This document shows positions 37,595 through 47,080 of a stretch of DNA of 64,000 nt, one piece after another. Below the pieces are notes generated by a model that saw nothing but the letters and a program-made list of their open reading frames with translations, had not been told where the DNA came from and searched no databases. The DNA lies in the NCBI RefSeq assembly GCF_014655715.1, contig NZ_BNBM01000005.1, forward strand, positions 62,001-126,000, written 5' to 3'. This stretch comes from Streptomyces lanatus (GTDB lineage Bacteria > Actinomycetota > Actinomycetes > Streptomycetales > Streptomycetaceae). Every line of letters starts with the position of its first letter. Positions within the stretch are counted from its first letter, which is position 1. Both the position numbers and the translations under genes were made by a program.

Positions 37595-39979
37595 TCACCC
37601 CCGCTGCCCCGGCGTCGACGGCCTGCGCAGCGTCGGCCGGGCCGCCGCCGCACGCCGCTTGACGTCCAGCCACCGGTCCGACAGCGCCCAGACCACTCGC
37701 ACCGTGGACCGCGGCGCCAGCAGCGCGCGCATGCTCGTCCGCCAGCCGGCCTTGGACCGCAGATCGGACCGGACGCGGCGGACATCCTCCGCGAGCCCGG
37801 CCGTAGGACGCGGCACGGGGGCGTACAGGACCTGTTCCACCGCGTCGGCGACCCGGTGCACCGAGGCCGCCGCCGGCGGGTCGAGATGACCCAGACGGAC
37901 GATACGGGCGGCGGTTCTGCGCGGCGTCTGGGAGTCGTCCGGCGGGATGCCGAAGTCCCAGGCGGTGTCCGTCAGTTCCTGCCAGACCGCCAAGGTGTGC
38001 AGCGGGATGTCCGCCTCCGAGCGCCCATGCGCCCCGAGCCGTACCGCTCTCATCCGCAGCCGCCACAGCATCGGCGCCGACGGGATCAGCAGTGCCGCGG
38101 CGCCACCGAGCACCCAGGCCAGCAGCACGTACCACTTCGGGCCGTCGCCGCCGGGGGCCACCGCGGCCTCCGGGGACTCGCTCGCGCACAGCTGCGGGTT
38201 CTGCCCCGCGCAGCTCTCGCTGGCCGAGGGAGTGGCGGAGAGTCCGGTGCTCGTCGACTGCGAGGGCCGCGCCACGTCCGGGAGCGTGGAGCCCGGCGTG
38301 TCCGACTGGGTGTACGACGGGACCGAGCCACGGGTCGGCGTCGGCTCGAAACGCGTCCAGCCCACGCCCTCGAAGTACAGCTCGGGCCAGGCGTGCGCGT
38401 CCCTCAGACCCACCGAGACGGAGCTGTCGCCCTGCGGAGTGCCGGGCGCGAAGCCCACCGCGACCCGGGCCGGTATGTCCAGCGAGCGGGCCATCGCCGC
38501 CATCGCGAAGGAGAAGTGGACGCAGAAGCCCTGCTTGTCCCGCAGGAAGCGGGCGATCGCCGTACGGCCGCTGCCGACCTTGACGTCGGTGTCGTACTGG
38601 AAGCCGCCCGTGACGGCGAAGTACTCCTGGAGCTTGACCGCCTGCTCGTAGTGGCTGGTCGCGCCCTCGGTGACCTCGCGCGCGGTCTTGCCGACCACCG
38701 AGGGCATCGAGTCGGGCAGCTTGGTGAACTCGCGCTTCAGGGCGGCCGGCGGCTCCGGCGCGTCGGCGAGCTGCTCCGCCGTCGGCTGCACATCGAGGCT
38801 GCGCACGGTGTACGTCGCCCCGCGTGTGGTCTGGCGGCGGTCGCCGACGACCGTCATGCCCAGCGGTTCATAGCGCCATCTGCCGTCGATCTCCACGCCG
38901 CTCGGCGGGTACGGCATCGGCAGCCAGTTCTGGGCGTACCAGTCCGCCGCCGAGATGGTCGTCTCGACCTCCGCGCGCCGGACGTCGGGGCCGAGGCCGA
39001 TGGGGGTGGGGAACCGGCCGGGAATGGCCTCGATGCTGCGCTTGGCCGGCTCCCAGGTGGTGCCGTCGAAGTCGTCCAGGGACACGATCCGCAGGTACAG
39101 GTTCGACAGGTCCGCGGTGTTGGTCTTCAGGGACAGGACCTCGCGGTCCTCGTCCACGTTCAGACTGTCGCGCAGCGACACCAGCGGGTTCACCGCGGCG
39201 ACCGTGCCCCCGCGTCCGCTGCCCGAGCCCACACCCGCGCCCGCCGCGTCCAGCAGTCCGCCGTTCATGGCGGGCAGGGCGAGCGGCACCACCAGGGCGA
39301 TGCCGAGCGCGACCACGCCGATGCGCCGCCCGGTGCGGACCGGCGCCACCGCGCCGGTCGGCTCCCCGCCGGGCGTCCGGGGCGCCCCGCCGAAGACCCG
39401 GCCCCACTGCGAGAGCCGGTCACGGCCCTCCGCCAGGAGCAGCATCAGATAGCCCATGGCGGCGACCAGGAACCACAGCCAGTCCGCGCCCCCGTCGGAC
39501 AGCCCCGCCGCCACCGAGTACAGCGCCAGCAGCGGCAGCCCGGCCGGCGCGGCGCTGCGGAACGTCACCGCGAGGGTGTCCACCGCCAGGCCGATGATCA
39601 GGACGCCGCCGATCAGCATCAGCCGGATGCCGTCCGACAGCGGCGCCGGGATCGAGTACCGGCTGACGTCGTCCCCGCCGGCCTGCAGCAGATCGGCGAA
39701 GTGACGGAAGGCCTCCGGACCGGGGATCACCCCGATGATCGCCTGCTGGTTGGCGAAGGTCAGGGTCAGCAGCATCAGCCCGGCCAGGGCCTGCGCCGCC
39801 ACCGTCAGGGGCCGGGCCAGCGGCACCCGCCGGGTCGCCATGCCCACGCCCGTCTGGATCGCGAGCAGGAAGATCGCCTGCATCAGCCAGGTGACCGGCG
39901 AGACCAGCGGCAGCAGCGCGCACGACGCCATCAGCGTGGCAGCCGCGGCGCACAGCGCCATCCGTGTCCGCCCGCTCAT
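37595..39979 (-). CDS. TgpA-like transglutaminase membrane protein
   Basis: A 794-residue protein with about six N-terminal transmembrane helices (residues 1-235), an extracytoplasmic transglutaminase-like domain (about 395-560) and a further helix (about 605-628) before a cytosolic DUF4129-like C-terminus. The catalytic Cys is in KQGFCVHFSFAMAAMARS and the His in LRDAHAWPELYFEGVGW; the acid position reads RFEPTP. TgpA proteins are periplasmic transglutaminases associated with MoxR and DUF58 genes. ATG 39979 overlaps the DUF58 stop by 4 bp. Likely acts on envelope proteins or peptidoglycan; substrate unknown. Confidence 0.92.
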   Translation of the reverse strand: MSGRTRMALCAAAATLMASCALLPLVSPVTWLMQAIFLLAIQTGVGMATRRVPLARPLTVAAQALAGLMLLTLTFANQQAIIGVIPGPEAFRHFADLLQAGGDDVSRYSIPAPLSDGIRLMLIGGVLIIGLAVDTLAVTFRSAAPAGLPLLALYSVAAGLSDGGADWLWFLVAAMGYLMLLLAEGRDRLSQWGRVFGGAPRTPGGEPTGAVAPVRTGRRIGVVALGIALVVPLALPAMNGGLLDAAGAGVGSGSGRGGTVAAVNPLVSLRDSLNVDEDREVLSLKTNTADLSNLYLRIVSLDDFDGTTWEPAKRSIEAIPGRFPTPIGLGPDVRRAEVETTISAADWYAQNWLPMPYPPSGVEIDGRWRYEPLGMTVVGDRRQTTRGATYTVRSLDVQPTAEQLADAPEPPAALKREFTKLPDSMPSVVGKTAREVTEGATSHYEQAVKLQEYFAVTGGFQYDTDVKVGSGRTAIARFLRDKQGFCVHFSFAMAAMARSLDIPARVAVGFAPGTPQGDSSVSVGLRDAHAWPELYFEGVGWTRFEPTPTRGSVPSYTQSDTPGSTLPDVARPSQSTSTGLSATPSASESCAGQNPQLCASESPEAAVAPGGDGPKWYVLLAWVLGGAAALLIPSAPMLWRLRMRAVRLGAHGRSEADIPLHTLAVWQELTDTAWDFGIPPDDSQTPRRTAARIVRLGHLDPPAAASVHRVADAVEQVLYAPVPRPTAGLAEDVRRVRSDLRSKAGWRTSMRALLAPRSTVRVVWALSDRWLDVKRRAAAARPTLRRPSTPGQRG

Positions 39980-41339
39980 GCCGGACCCTCCCCACTACCG
40001 GTTGCGGCAAGCCCGTTGCGCTCCCGGTCCGCCTGGCGCCACAGGTCGTTCAGCGAAGCGCCCCGCGGCACGCTCACGACCGTCCAGCCCGCCTCCCGCA
40101 GCATCCGCAGCCGCTCCTCGCTCCTGTCCAACGCCCCGGGCACATCGGTCGGTTCCCGCACCCAGGCCCCGCTGTCCAGCACGAAGGCCACCGCGCCCCC
40201 GCTGCGCTGGCGCATCTTGGCGGCCACCGCGGCCTGCTCCTCGTCGAGGTCGCCGAAGAAGGCGACCAGCAGCCCCTCGTTGCCGCCGCGCAGCAGGTCG
40301 TAGGCCCGCGACAGGCCTGTGCCGTCGGAGTGGTCGATCACCGCGAGGGTGTCCATCATCAGCCCGGCCGCGTCCGCCGACTCCTGGCTCGCGCCCGCGA
40401 ACCCGTCGGCGCCCTCGCCGGGCACCGAGCTGCCGGTGTCGGTCAGCAGCCGGACGGAGAAGCCCCGCTCCAGCATGTGCACCAGCACGGACGCGGTGCC
40501 CGACACGGCCCACTCGAAGGCCGAGTCCGGACCGGCGCCCTGGAACGCCGCGCCCCGGGTGTCGAGCAGTACCGTGCAGCGGGCGCGCTGCGGCTGCTCC
40601 TCGCGGCGCACCATCAGCTCGCCGTAGCGGGCGGTGGAGCGCCAGTGGACACGGCGCAGATCGTCGCCGTAGCGGTAGCCGCGCGGGATCACATCGTCCT
40701 CGCCGGCCAGCGCCAGCGAGCGCTGCCGGCCGTCGCCGTACCCCTTGGCCTCCCCGCTGAAGCGCACCGGCGGCAGTGGCTCCACGCGCGGGATGACGGT
40801 GAGGGTGTCGTACGTCGAGAAGGAGCGGGTCAGCTCGCACATGCCGAACGGGTCGCTCAGGCGCAGCTGCAACGGGCCCAGCGGATAGCGGCCGCGCAGG
40901 TCCGAGCGGACCCGGTAGGACACCTCGCGGCGGCCGCCCGGCTCGACCCGGTCCAGCACGAAGCGGGGGCGCGGGCCGAGGACGTAGGGCACCCGGTCCT
41001 GGAGCATCAGCAGGCCCGTGGGCAGCCGGGTGACGTTGTCCATCCGCAGGTGCACCCGGGCCTCACTGCCGGCGGGCACGCGCGCGGGGGAGAGCCGTCG
41101 GCTGCCCGCGACCCGGTAGCGGGTGCGGTACAGGACCGTCGCGCAGACCAGCGGGAGCACCGCGAGCAGCAGCCCCACGCGCAGCAGGTCGCTCTGGCCG
41201 AGGACGTACGCGCAGACGGCGGCCGCGACACCGGCGGCCAGGAACGAACGGCCGCGGGTGGTCAGACCGGCCAGCGCGGTGCGGATGCCGCTCTGCTCGC
41301 CGCGGTCCGGCTCGGCCTCGCCCGTACTGCCGGAGGACA

Positions 41340-41340
<1 letters not shown>
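39976..41340 (-). CDS. DUF58 domain protein (MoxR partner)
   Basis: A 454-residue protein: two adjacent transmembrane helices near the N-terminus (residues 30-65), a beta-rich region, and the DUF58 domain with the signature EDDVIPRGYRYGDDLRRVHWRS (about residues 205-226), then a von Willebrand-like fold with LLDTRGAAF and VAFFGDLDEE. In the MoxR-DUF58-TgpA arrangement it is thought to work with the AAA+ ATPase in maturation of membrane or envelope complexes. ATG 41340 is used (TGATG overlap with the moxR stop, GGAGG 5 nt upstream); GTG 41343 is the alternative. Confidence 0.9.
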
Positions 41341-42380
<1,040 letters not shown>

Positions 42381-42522
42381 CCGGCCCTCCTCGGCCCGTT
42401 CTTTCCGGGCCGACGCCATGCGCGGACCGGCCCACCCCTGGAACTCGGGCACCACGCGTGGAAAGTTCCGCGTGTTGCCACACCCGCATTCTTGCTGCCG
42501 TTACCGATTCGTGTCACTCGCC

Positions 42523-42531
42523 TGTGGACAA
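42523..42531 (-). promoter_or_regulatory. DnaA-box-like sequence upstream of moxR
   Basis: TTGTCCACA on the minus strand is the preferred Streptomyces DnaA box. It is single, about 143 bp before the moxR start, so this is not an origin; transcriptional control by DnaA is possible, and chance occurrence cannot be excluded. Confidence 0.35.
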
Positions 42532-42634
42532 CTGCCTGCGTTATGTCGGGTCTTACGGCCTTTTGGGCACGCCCGAGCGCAAATTGACAGCAGAACGACA
42601 GCTACGGCGGATGGTCACGCGGCGTCCGCGGCGG

Positions 42635-43204
42635 CTACGCGGCGACGTCGATCTCGCGCAGCAGACCCGTCTTCACATCGAAGACGAAGCCCCGCACGTC
42701 GTCGGTGTGCAGCAGGAACGGCGAGGTGCGCACCCGCTGCATCGACTGCCGTACGTCCTGGTCGACGTCCCGGAACGCCTCCACCGCCCAGGAGGGCCGC
42801 TGGCCGACCTCGTCCTCCAGCTCGTGCCGGAAGTCCTCGGTGAGGCTCTCCAGGCCGCAGCCGGTGTGGTGGATCAGGACGACGCTGCGGGTGCCCAGCG
42901 CGCGCTGGCTGATGGTCAGGGAGCGGATCACGTCGTCGGTGACGACGCCGCCCGCGTTGCGGATGGTGTGGCAGTCGCCGAGCTCCAGGCCCAGCGCGGC
43001 GTGCAGGTCGAGACGGGCGTCCATGCAGGCCACGACGGCGACATGCAGGACGGGACGGGCGTCCATCCCGGGATCGGCGAACGCGGCGGCGTACCGCTCG
43101 TTCGCATCGACGAGGCGGTCGGTCACCGTGCCGCCGCGTATGGCGCCTTCGGGCTCGGTGGGAACAGATGCGGAAGTCGTCATATTCATGACGGTACTGG
43201 TCAC
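42635..43204 (-). CDS. Beta-class carbonic anhydrase
   Basis: A 189-residue beta-carbonic anhydrase interconverting CO2 and bicarbonate. Zinc ligands: Cys and Asp-Arg dyad in VVACMDARLD (about residues 58-67) and His-x2-Cys in LIHHTGCGLES (about 110-120); GDCHTIRNAGGVVTDD is the conserved core between. GTG 43204 with GGAGG 4 nt before; ATG 43189 or 43183 are alternatives because the first 15-20 residues are variable. It is divergent from the dcw cluster and separated from moxR by 254 bp. Confidence 0.92.
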   Translation of the reverse strand: MTSTVMNMTTSASVPTEPEGAIRGGTVTDRLVDANERYAAAFADPGMDARPVLHVAVVACMDARLDLHAALGLELGDCHTIRNAGGVVTDDVIRSLTISQRALGTRSVVLIHHTGCGLESLTEDFRHELEDEVGQRPSWAVEAFRDVDQDVRQSMQRVRTSPFLLHTDDVRGFVFDVKTGLLREIDVAA

Positions 43205-43300
43205 CCGTCCTCCGGTCCTGTCGTGAGAAGGAAAAAGAGCGTCATCACGTTCAGCATGTGACCTAACGCACAGGGGGTTCGCGACGCGCAGGTCGGTTGA

Positions 43301-43328
43301 TTGACCGGAAGACAGGGTGGACTAAAGT
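43301..43328 (+). promoter_or_regulatory. Predicted promoter of the dcw cluster
   Basis: TTGACC (43301-43306), 16-nt spacer, TAAAGT (43323-43328) is a good vegetative-type promoter. The leader to rsmH would be about 210 nt, containing the hairpin GGAGACCC/GGGTCTCC (43373-43405) and no ORF with convincing coding character. Nothing else is evident between 43205 and 43545; notably no mraZ gene precedes rsmH. Confidence 0.6.
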
Positions 43329-43545
43329 GACGCGAAGCGGGAGGCGAGGCCCCCTGCTGGACTGTTTTCCCCGGAGACCCCGGCGATTTCCTCCGAAGGG
43401 TCTCCCCGCGTGCGCGGCGCGTACGTACGGCTCGGCCTCCTCCCGCTCCCGGTCGGCTGACGCTCCTGGCGCCGGCAGGCCTCCCCTTCACGAGCGGGCG
43501 GGGACCCGGCGGTGCGTACGGCCCTGCCGGATCTGAGAGGGCCCC

Positions 43546-44502
43546 TTGAGTCACAGTCGACATGTCCCGGTGATGCTCCAGCGGTGCCTGGACCTGTTGG
43601 CCCCCGCCCTGCGGGAACCCGGAGCGGTGGTCGTCGACTGCACCCTGGGGCTCGGCGGCCACAGCGAGGCCCTGCTGACGCGGTTCCCCGAGGCCCGGCT
43701 CGTCGCCCTCGACCGCGACAAGGAGGCCCTGCGCCTGTCCGGCGAGCGGCTCGCCCCGTACGGCGATCGCGCGAGCCTCGTGCACGCCGTGTACGACGAG
43801 CTCCCGGACGTCCTCGCCAGGCTCGGCATCCCGCGCGTGCAGGGCGTCCTGTTCGACCTCGGCGTCTCCTCCATGCAGCTCGACGAGGCCGACCGGGGCT
43901 TCGCCTACGCCCAGGACGCCCCCCTCGACATGCGCATGGACCAGACGGCCGGCATCAGCGCCGCCGAGGTCCTCAACACCTACCCGCCCGGCGAGCTCGT
44001 CCGGATCCTGCGCGCCTACGGCGAGGAGAAGCAGGCCAAGCGGATCGTGTCCGCCATCGTGCGTGAGCGCGACAAGGAGCCGTTCAGCAACAGCGCCCGG
44101 CTGGTGGAGCTGATCCGCGACGCGCTGCCGCAGGCCGCCAAGCGCACCGGCGGCAACCCGGCCAAGCGCACCTTCCAGGCGCTGCGCATCGAGGTCAACG
44201 GCGAGCTGTCCGTCCTGGAGCGGGCGATCCCGGCCGCGGTGGAGGCCCTCGCCGTGGGTGGGCGGATCGCGGTGCTGTCGTATCACTCACTGGAGGACCG
44301 GCTGGTCAAGCAGGTGTTCGCGGCCGGCGCCGCCAATACGGCCCCGCCGGGGCTGCCCGTCGTCCCCGAGCAGTACCAGCCGCGGCTCAAGCTGCTGACG
44401 CGCGGTGCCGAACTTCCCACCGAGGAAGAGGTCGCCGAGAACCGGCGGGCGGCACCCGCGCGGCTGCGCGGAGCCGAGCGCATCAGGGAGTCCATCGAAT
44501 GA
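43546..44502 (+). CDS. rsmH: 16S rRNA m4C1402 methyltransferase
   Basis: A 318-residue RsmH (MraW), methylating N4 of C1402 in 16S rRNA. Motifs: RHVPVMLQRCLDLL at the N-terminus, DCTLGLGGHSEALL (SAM loop, about residues 26-39), GVLFDLGVSSMQLDEADRGF, PLDMRMDQT, and the C-terminal LSYHSLEDRLVKQVF. TTG 43546 with GAGAGG upstream. First gene of the dcw run; its stop overlaps the ftsL start (ATGA). Confidence 0.96.
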   Translation: MSHSRHVPVMLQRCLDLLAPALREPGAVVVDCTLGLGGHSEALLTRFPEARLVALDRDKEALRLSGERLAPYGDRASLVHAVYDELPDVLARLGIPRVQGVLFDLGVSSMQLDEADRGFAYAQDAPLDMRMDQTAGISAAEVLNTYPPGELVRILRAYGEEKQAKRIVSAIVRERDKEPFSNSARLVELIRDALPQAAKRTGGNPAKRTFQALRIEVNGELSVLERAIPAAVEALAVGGRIAVLSYHSLEDRLVKQVFAAGAANTAPPGLPVVPEQYQPRLKLLTRGAELPTEEEVAENRRAAPARLRGAERIRESIE

Positions 44503-45068
44503 CCGGAGCGAGTAGGAAACCCGAACTGAGGGGTCGGGCCGCCCGGCTCGCACGACTCTTCCCCCCGGGCGCGGGACAGGCCGCCCGCGCCCCCTTCGTC
44601 CTCCTTGTCGTCGTCCTCCTCGGCGGCGGCCTCATCGGGCTCCTCATGCTGAACTCCGCCCTCAGCGAGGGCGCGTTCAAGCTCGACGACATCCAGAAGG
44701 AGACGAAGGCCCTCACCGACGAGGAGCAGTCACTCCAGCGGGACATCGACGCCTACTCCGCCCCCGACGCCCTCCAGCGCCGCGCCCGCGAACTCGGCAT
44801 GGTCCCCGGCGGCGACCCCGCCTTCCTCGACCCCGACGGCACCGTGAAGGGCGTCCCCAGCGCCGCCCCCGCCGGGCAGCTCGGCGGCCGTACCCCCGTC
44901 GTCCTCGCCCCCGAGGCCATCCCCGGCGCGCCCGTGCCGCTCCCGGCACCGAGCCCGACGCCCCAGTCGGCCACTCCCGGCCAGACCGCGCCCCAGTACG
45001 CGCCACCCCCCGATCCGCAGCCCGCCCCGTCCACCCAGTCCTCCGCGTATCCGACCCCCGGCAGGTGA
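44499..45068 (+). CDS. ftsL: Cell division protein FtsL
   Basis: A 189-residue bitopic divisome protein: basic cytosolic N-terminus, one transmembrane helix (residues 31-54, APFVLLVVVLLGGGLIGLLML), a short leucine-zipper-like coiled coil (DDIQKETKALTDEEQSLQRDI) and a Pro/Gln/Thr-rich extracytoplasmic tail of about 80 residues. The tail makes it longer than classical FtsL, as usual in Streptomyces. It overlaps rsmH (4 bp) and ftsI (GTGA). It stabilises the FtsQ-DivIC-FtsL complex at the septum. Confidence 0.92.
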   Translation: MTGASRKPELRGRAARLARLFPPGAGQAARAPFVLLVVVLLGGGLIGLLMLNSALSEGAFKLDDIQKETKALTDEEQSLQRDIDAYSAPDALQRRARELGMVPGGDPAFLDPDGTVKGVPSAAPAGQLGGRTPVVLAPEAIPGAPVPLPAPSPTPQSATPGQTAPQYAPPPDPQPAPSTQSSAYPTPGR

Positions 45069-47041
45069 CGGAAGTGGCCGACAAGTCAGCAGGGCAACCG
45101 CCGCGACGCCGCGTGCCAGGCCCCGCGAAGCCCGCCCGCTCGGGCAGCGCCCAGCGGCGTCCGGGCCCCGGAGCCCGTCCGGCCCGCCGCCCGGGACGGC
45201 CGCGCCCCGGGGCCTCCGCCGCGATCCGGCTCGGCAGCCCGCGCCCCCGGCTGCGCATGGTGAGCCTGGCCCTGACTCTCGTCCTGATCGCGTTCGTCAT
45301 AAGGCTGCTCCAGGTGCAGGGCGTCGACGCGGGCACCTACGCGGCCAAGGCCGAGAAGAACCGGTACGTCGGCTACACCCTGGCCGCCGAGCGCGGCGGC
45401 ATCACCGACCGCAACGGCGTGGCACTCGCGACCAGCGTGGACGCGTACGACATCACCGCCGACCCCACGCTGTTCTCCCGTGAGCAGCTGAAGATCGACG
45501 ACGGCCCGGAGCAGGCGGCCGCCCTGCTCGCCCCGATCCTCGGCCAGGACCAGCAGAAGATCGTCAACAAGCTCCGGCCCGCCAACAAGAACCTGCGCTA
45601 CACCCTGCTGGCCAGCCGCCAGACCCCGCAGGTCTGGAAGCAGATCAAGGACCTCAAGAGCGCCCTGGCCACCAAGGCCGAGACCGACAAGAGCACAGTC
45701 AATGTCCTCGCCGGTGTCCTCTCGGTCGCCAGCAGCAAGCGCGTGTACCCGAACGGCGATCTCGCCGCCGGGATACTGGGCTGGGTCAACTCCGACGGCA
45801 AGGGCGGCGGCGGTGTCGAGCAGCAGCTGAACAAGGAGCTGTCCGGTAAGGACGGCGAGATCCGCTACGCCCAGTCAGGCGGCCGCCAGGTCCCCACCGT
45901 GGGCTCCACCGAGACGCCCGCCGTGCCCGGCAGCGACGTCGAGCTCACCATCGACCGCGACATCCAGTGGGCCGCGCAGAACGCGATCACCAAGCAGGTG
46001 CAGGAGTCCCGCGCGGACCGCGGCTATGTGATCGTCCAGGACACCCGCACCGGCGAGATCCTCGCCATGGCCAACTCGCCCGGCTTCGACCCGAACGACC
46101 TCTCCGAGGCCTCCAGCGCCAACATGGGCAACGCGGCCCTCCAGGACGCCTACGAGCCCGGCTCCACCGCGAAGGTCATGTCGATGGCCGCCGTACTGGA
46201 GGAGGGCGTGGCCACGCCCGGCACCCATGTCATCGTGCCCAACCGGCTGCACCGCGGCGACCGGCTCTTCAAGGACGACATCGACCACGACACCTGGTTC
46301 CTCACGCTCAACGGTGTGCTCGCCAAGTCCAGCAACATCGGCACCATCCTCGCCACCGGCCAGCTCGGCAAGACCCAGTCGGCGGCCAACAAGGTCCTCT
46401 ACGACTATCTGCGCAAGTTCGGCCTCGGCAGCTACACCGGGCTCGGCTTCCCCGGCGAGACACGGGGCATCCTCGCCGCCCCGGACAAGTGGTCGACGTC
46501 GCAGCAGTACACGATTCCTTTCGGCCAGGGCCTGTCCCTCAACGCGATGCAGGCGGCCTCGATCTACTCGACGATCGCCAACGGCGGCGTACGCGTCGAA
46601 CCGACGCTGGTGCGCGGCACCGAGGGGCCCGACGGGAAGTTCACCGAGGCGCCCAAGCCCAAGAAGACCCGGGTCGTCAGCGCCAAGACGGCGAAGACCC
46701 TCGCCCAGATGCTGGAGTCGGTCGTGGACGACCGGGAGGGCACCGGCACCAAGGCGCGCATCCCCGGCTACCGGGTCGCGGGCAAGACGGGTACGGCGAA
46801 CCGAGTGGATCCGGCCACCGGGAAGTACCGCGGCTACACATCGTCGTTCGCCGGCTTCGCACCCGCGGACAACCCCCGGATCACGGTCTACTGCGCCATT
46901 CAGAACGCCACCCAGGGCAACTACTTCGGCGGCCAGATCTGCGGCCCCATCTACAAGCAGGTGATGGAGTTCGCGCTGAAGACCCTCCAGGTACCGCCGA
47001 CCGGCGCCAAGCCCGCCAAGCTCCCGGTCGCCTTCAACTGA
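45065..47041 (+). CDS. ftsI: Septal peptidoglycan transpeptidase FtsI (PBP3, class B)
   Basis: A 658-residue class B penicillin-binding protein. A basic Pro-rich cytosolic region (1-60), one transmembrane helix (about 63-82), the PBP dimerisation domain, then the transpeptidase with SxxK at Ser367 (PGSTAK), SSN at residue 422 and KTGT starting at 574. No PASTA domains. GTG 45065 overlaps the ftsL stop. In Streptomyces FtsI is needed for sporulation septation but not for vegetative growth. Confidence 0.95.
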   Translation: MTEVADKSAGQPPRRRVPGPAKPARSGSAQRRPGPGARPARRPGRPRPGASAAIRLGSPRPRLRMVSLALTLVLIAFVIRLLQVQGVDAGTYAAKAEKNRYVGYTLAAERGGITDRNGVALATSVDAYDITADPTLFSREQLKIDDGPEQAAALLAPILGQDQQKIVNKLRPANKNLRYTLLASRQTPQVWKQIKDLKSALATKAETDKSTVNVLAGVLSVASSKRVYPNGDLAAGILGWVNSDGKGGGGVEQQLNKELSGKDGEIRYAQSGGRQVPTVGSTETPAVPGSDVELTIDRDIQWAAQNAITKQVQESRADRGYVIVQDTRTGEILAMANSPGFDPNDLSEASSANMGNAALQDAYEPGSTAKVMSMAAVLEEGVATPGTHVIVPNRLHRGDRLFKDDIDHDTWFLTLNGVLAKSSNIGTILATGQLGKTQSAANKVLYDYLRKFGLGSYTGLGFPGETRGILAAPDKWSTSQQYTIPFGQGLSLNAMQAASIYSTIANGGVRVEPTLVRGTEGPDGKFTEAPKPKKTRVVSAKTAKTLAQMLESVVDDREGTGTKARIPGYRVAGKTGTANRVDPATGKYRGYTSSFAGFAPADNPRITVYCAIQNATQGNYFGGQICGPIYKQVMEFALKTLQVPPTGAKPAKLPVAFN

Positions 47042-47080
47042 CCACCCCGATCAGCACCGAGCAGCCACAGGAACCACCTC

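Noticed and set aside
37856..40303. Open frame of 815 codons on the plus strand
   Set aside because: Antisense to the TgpA transglutaminase gene; Arg/His/Gln-rich without motifs.
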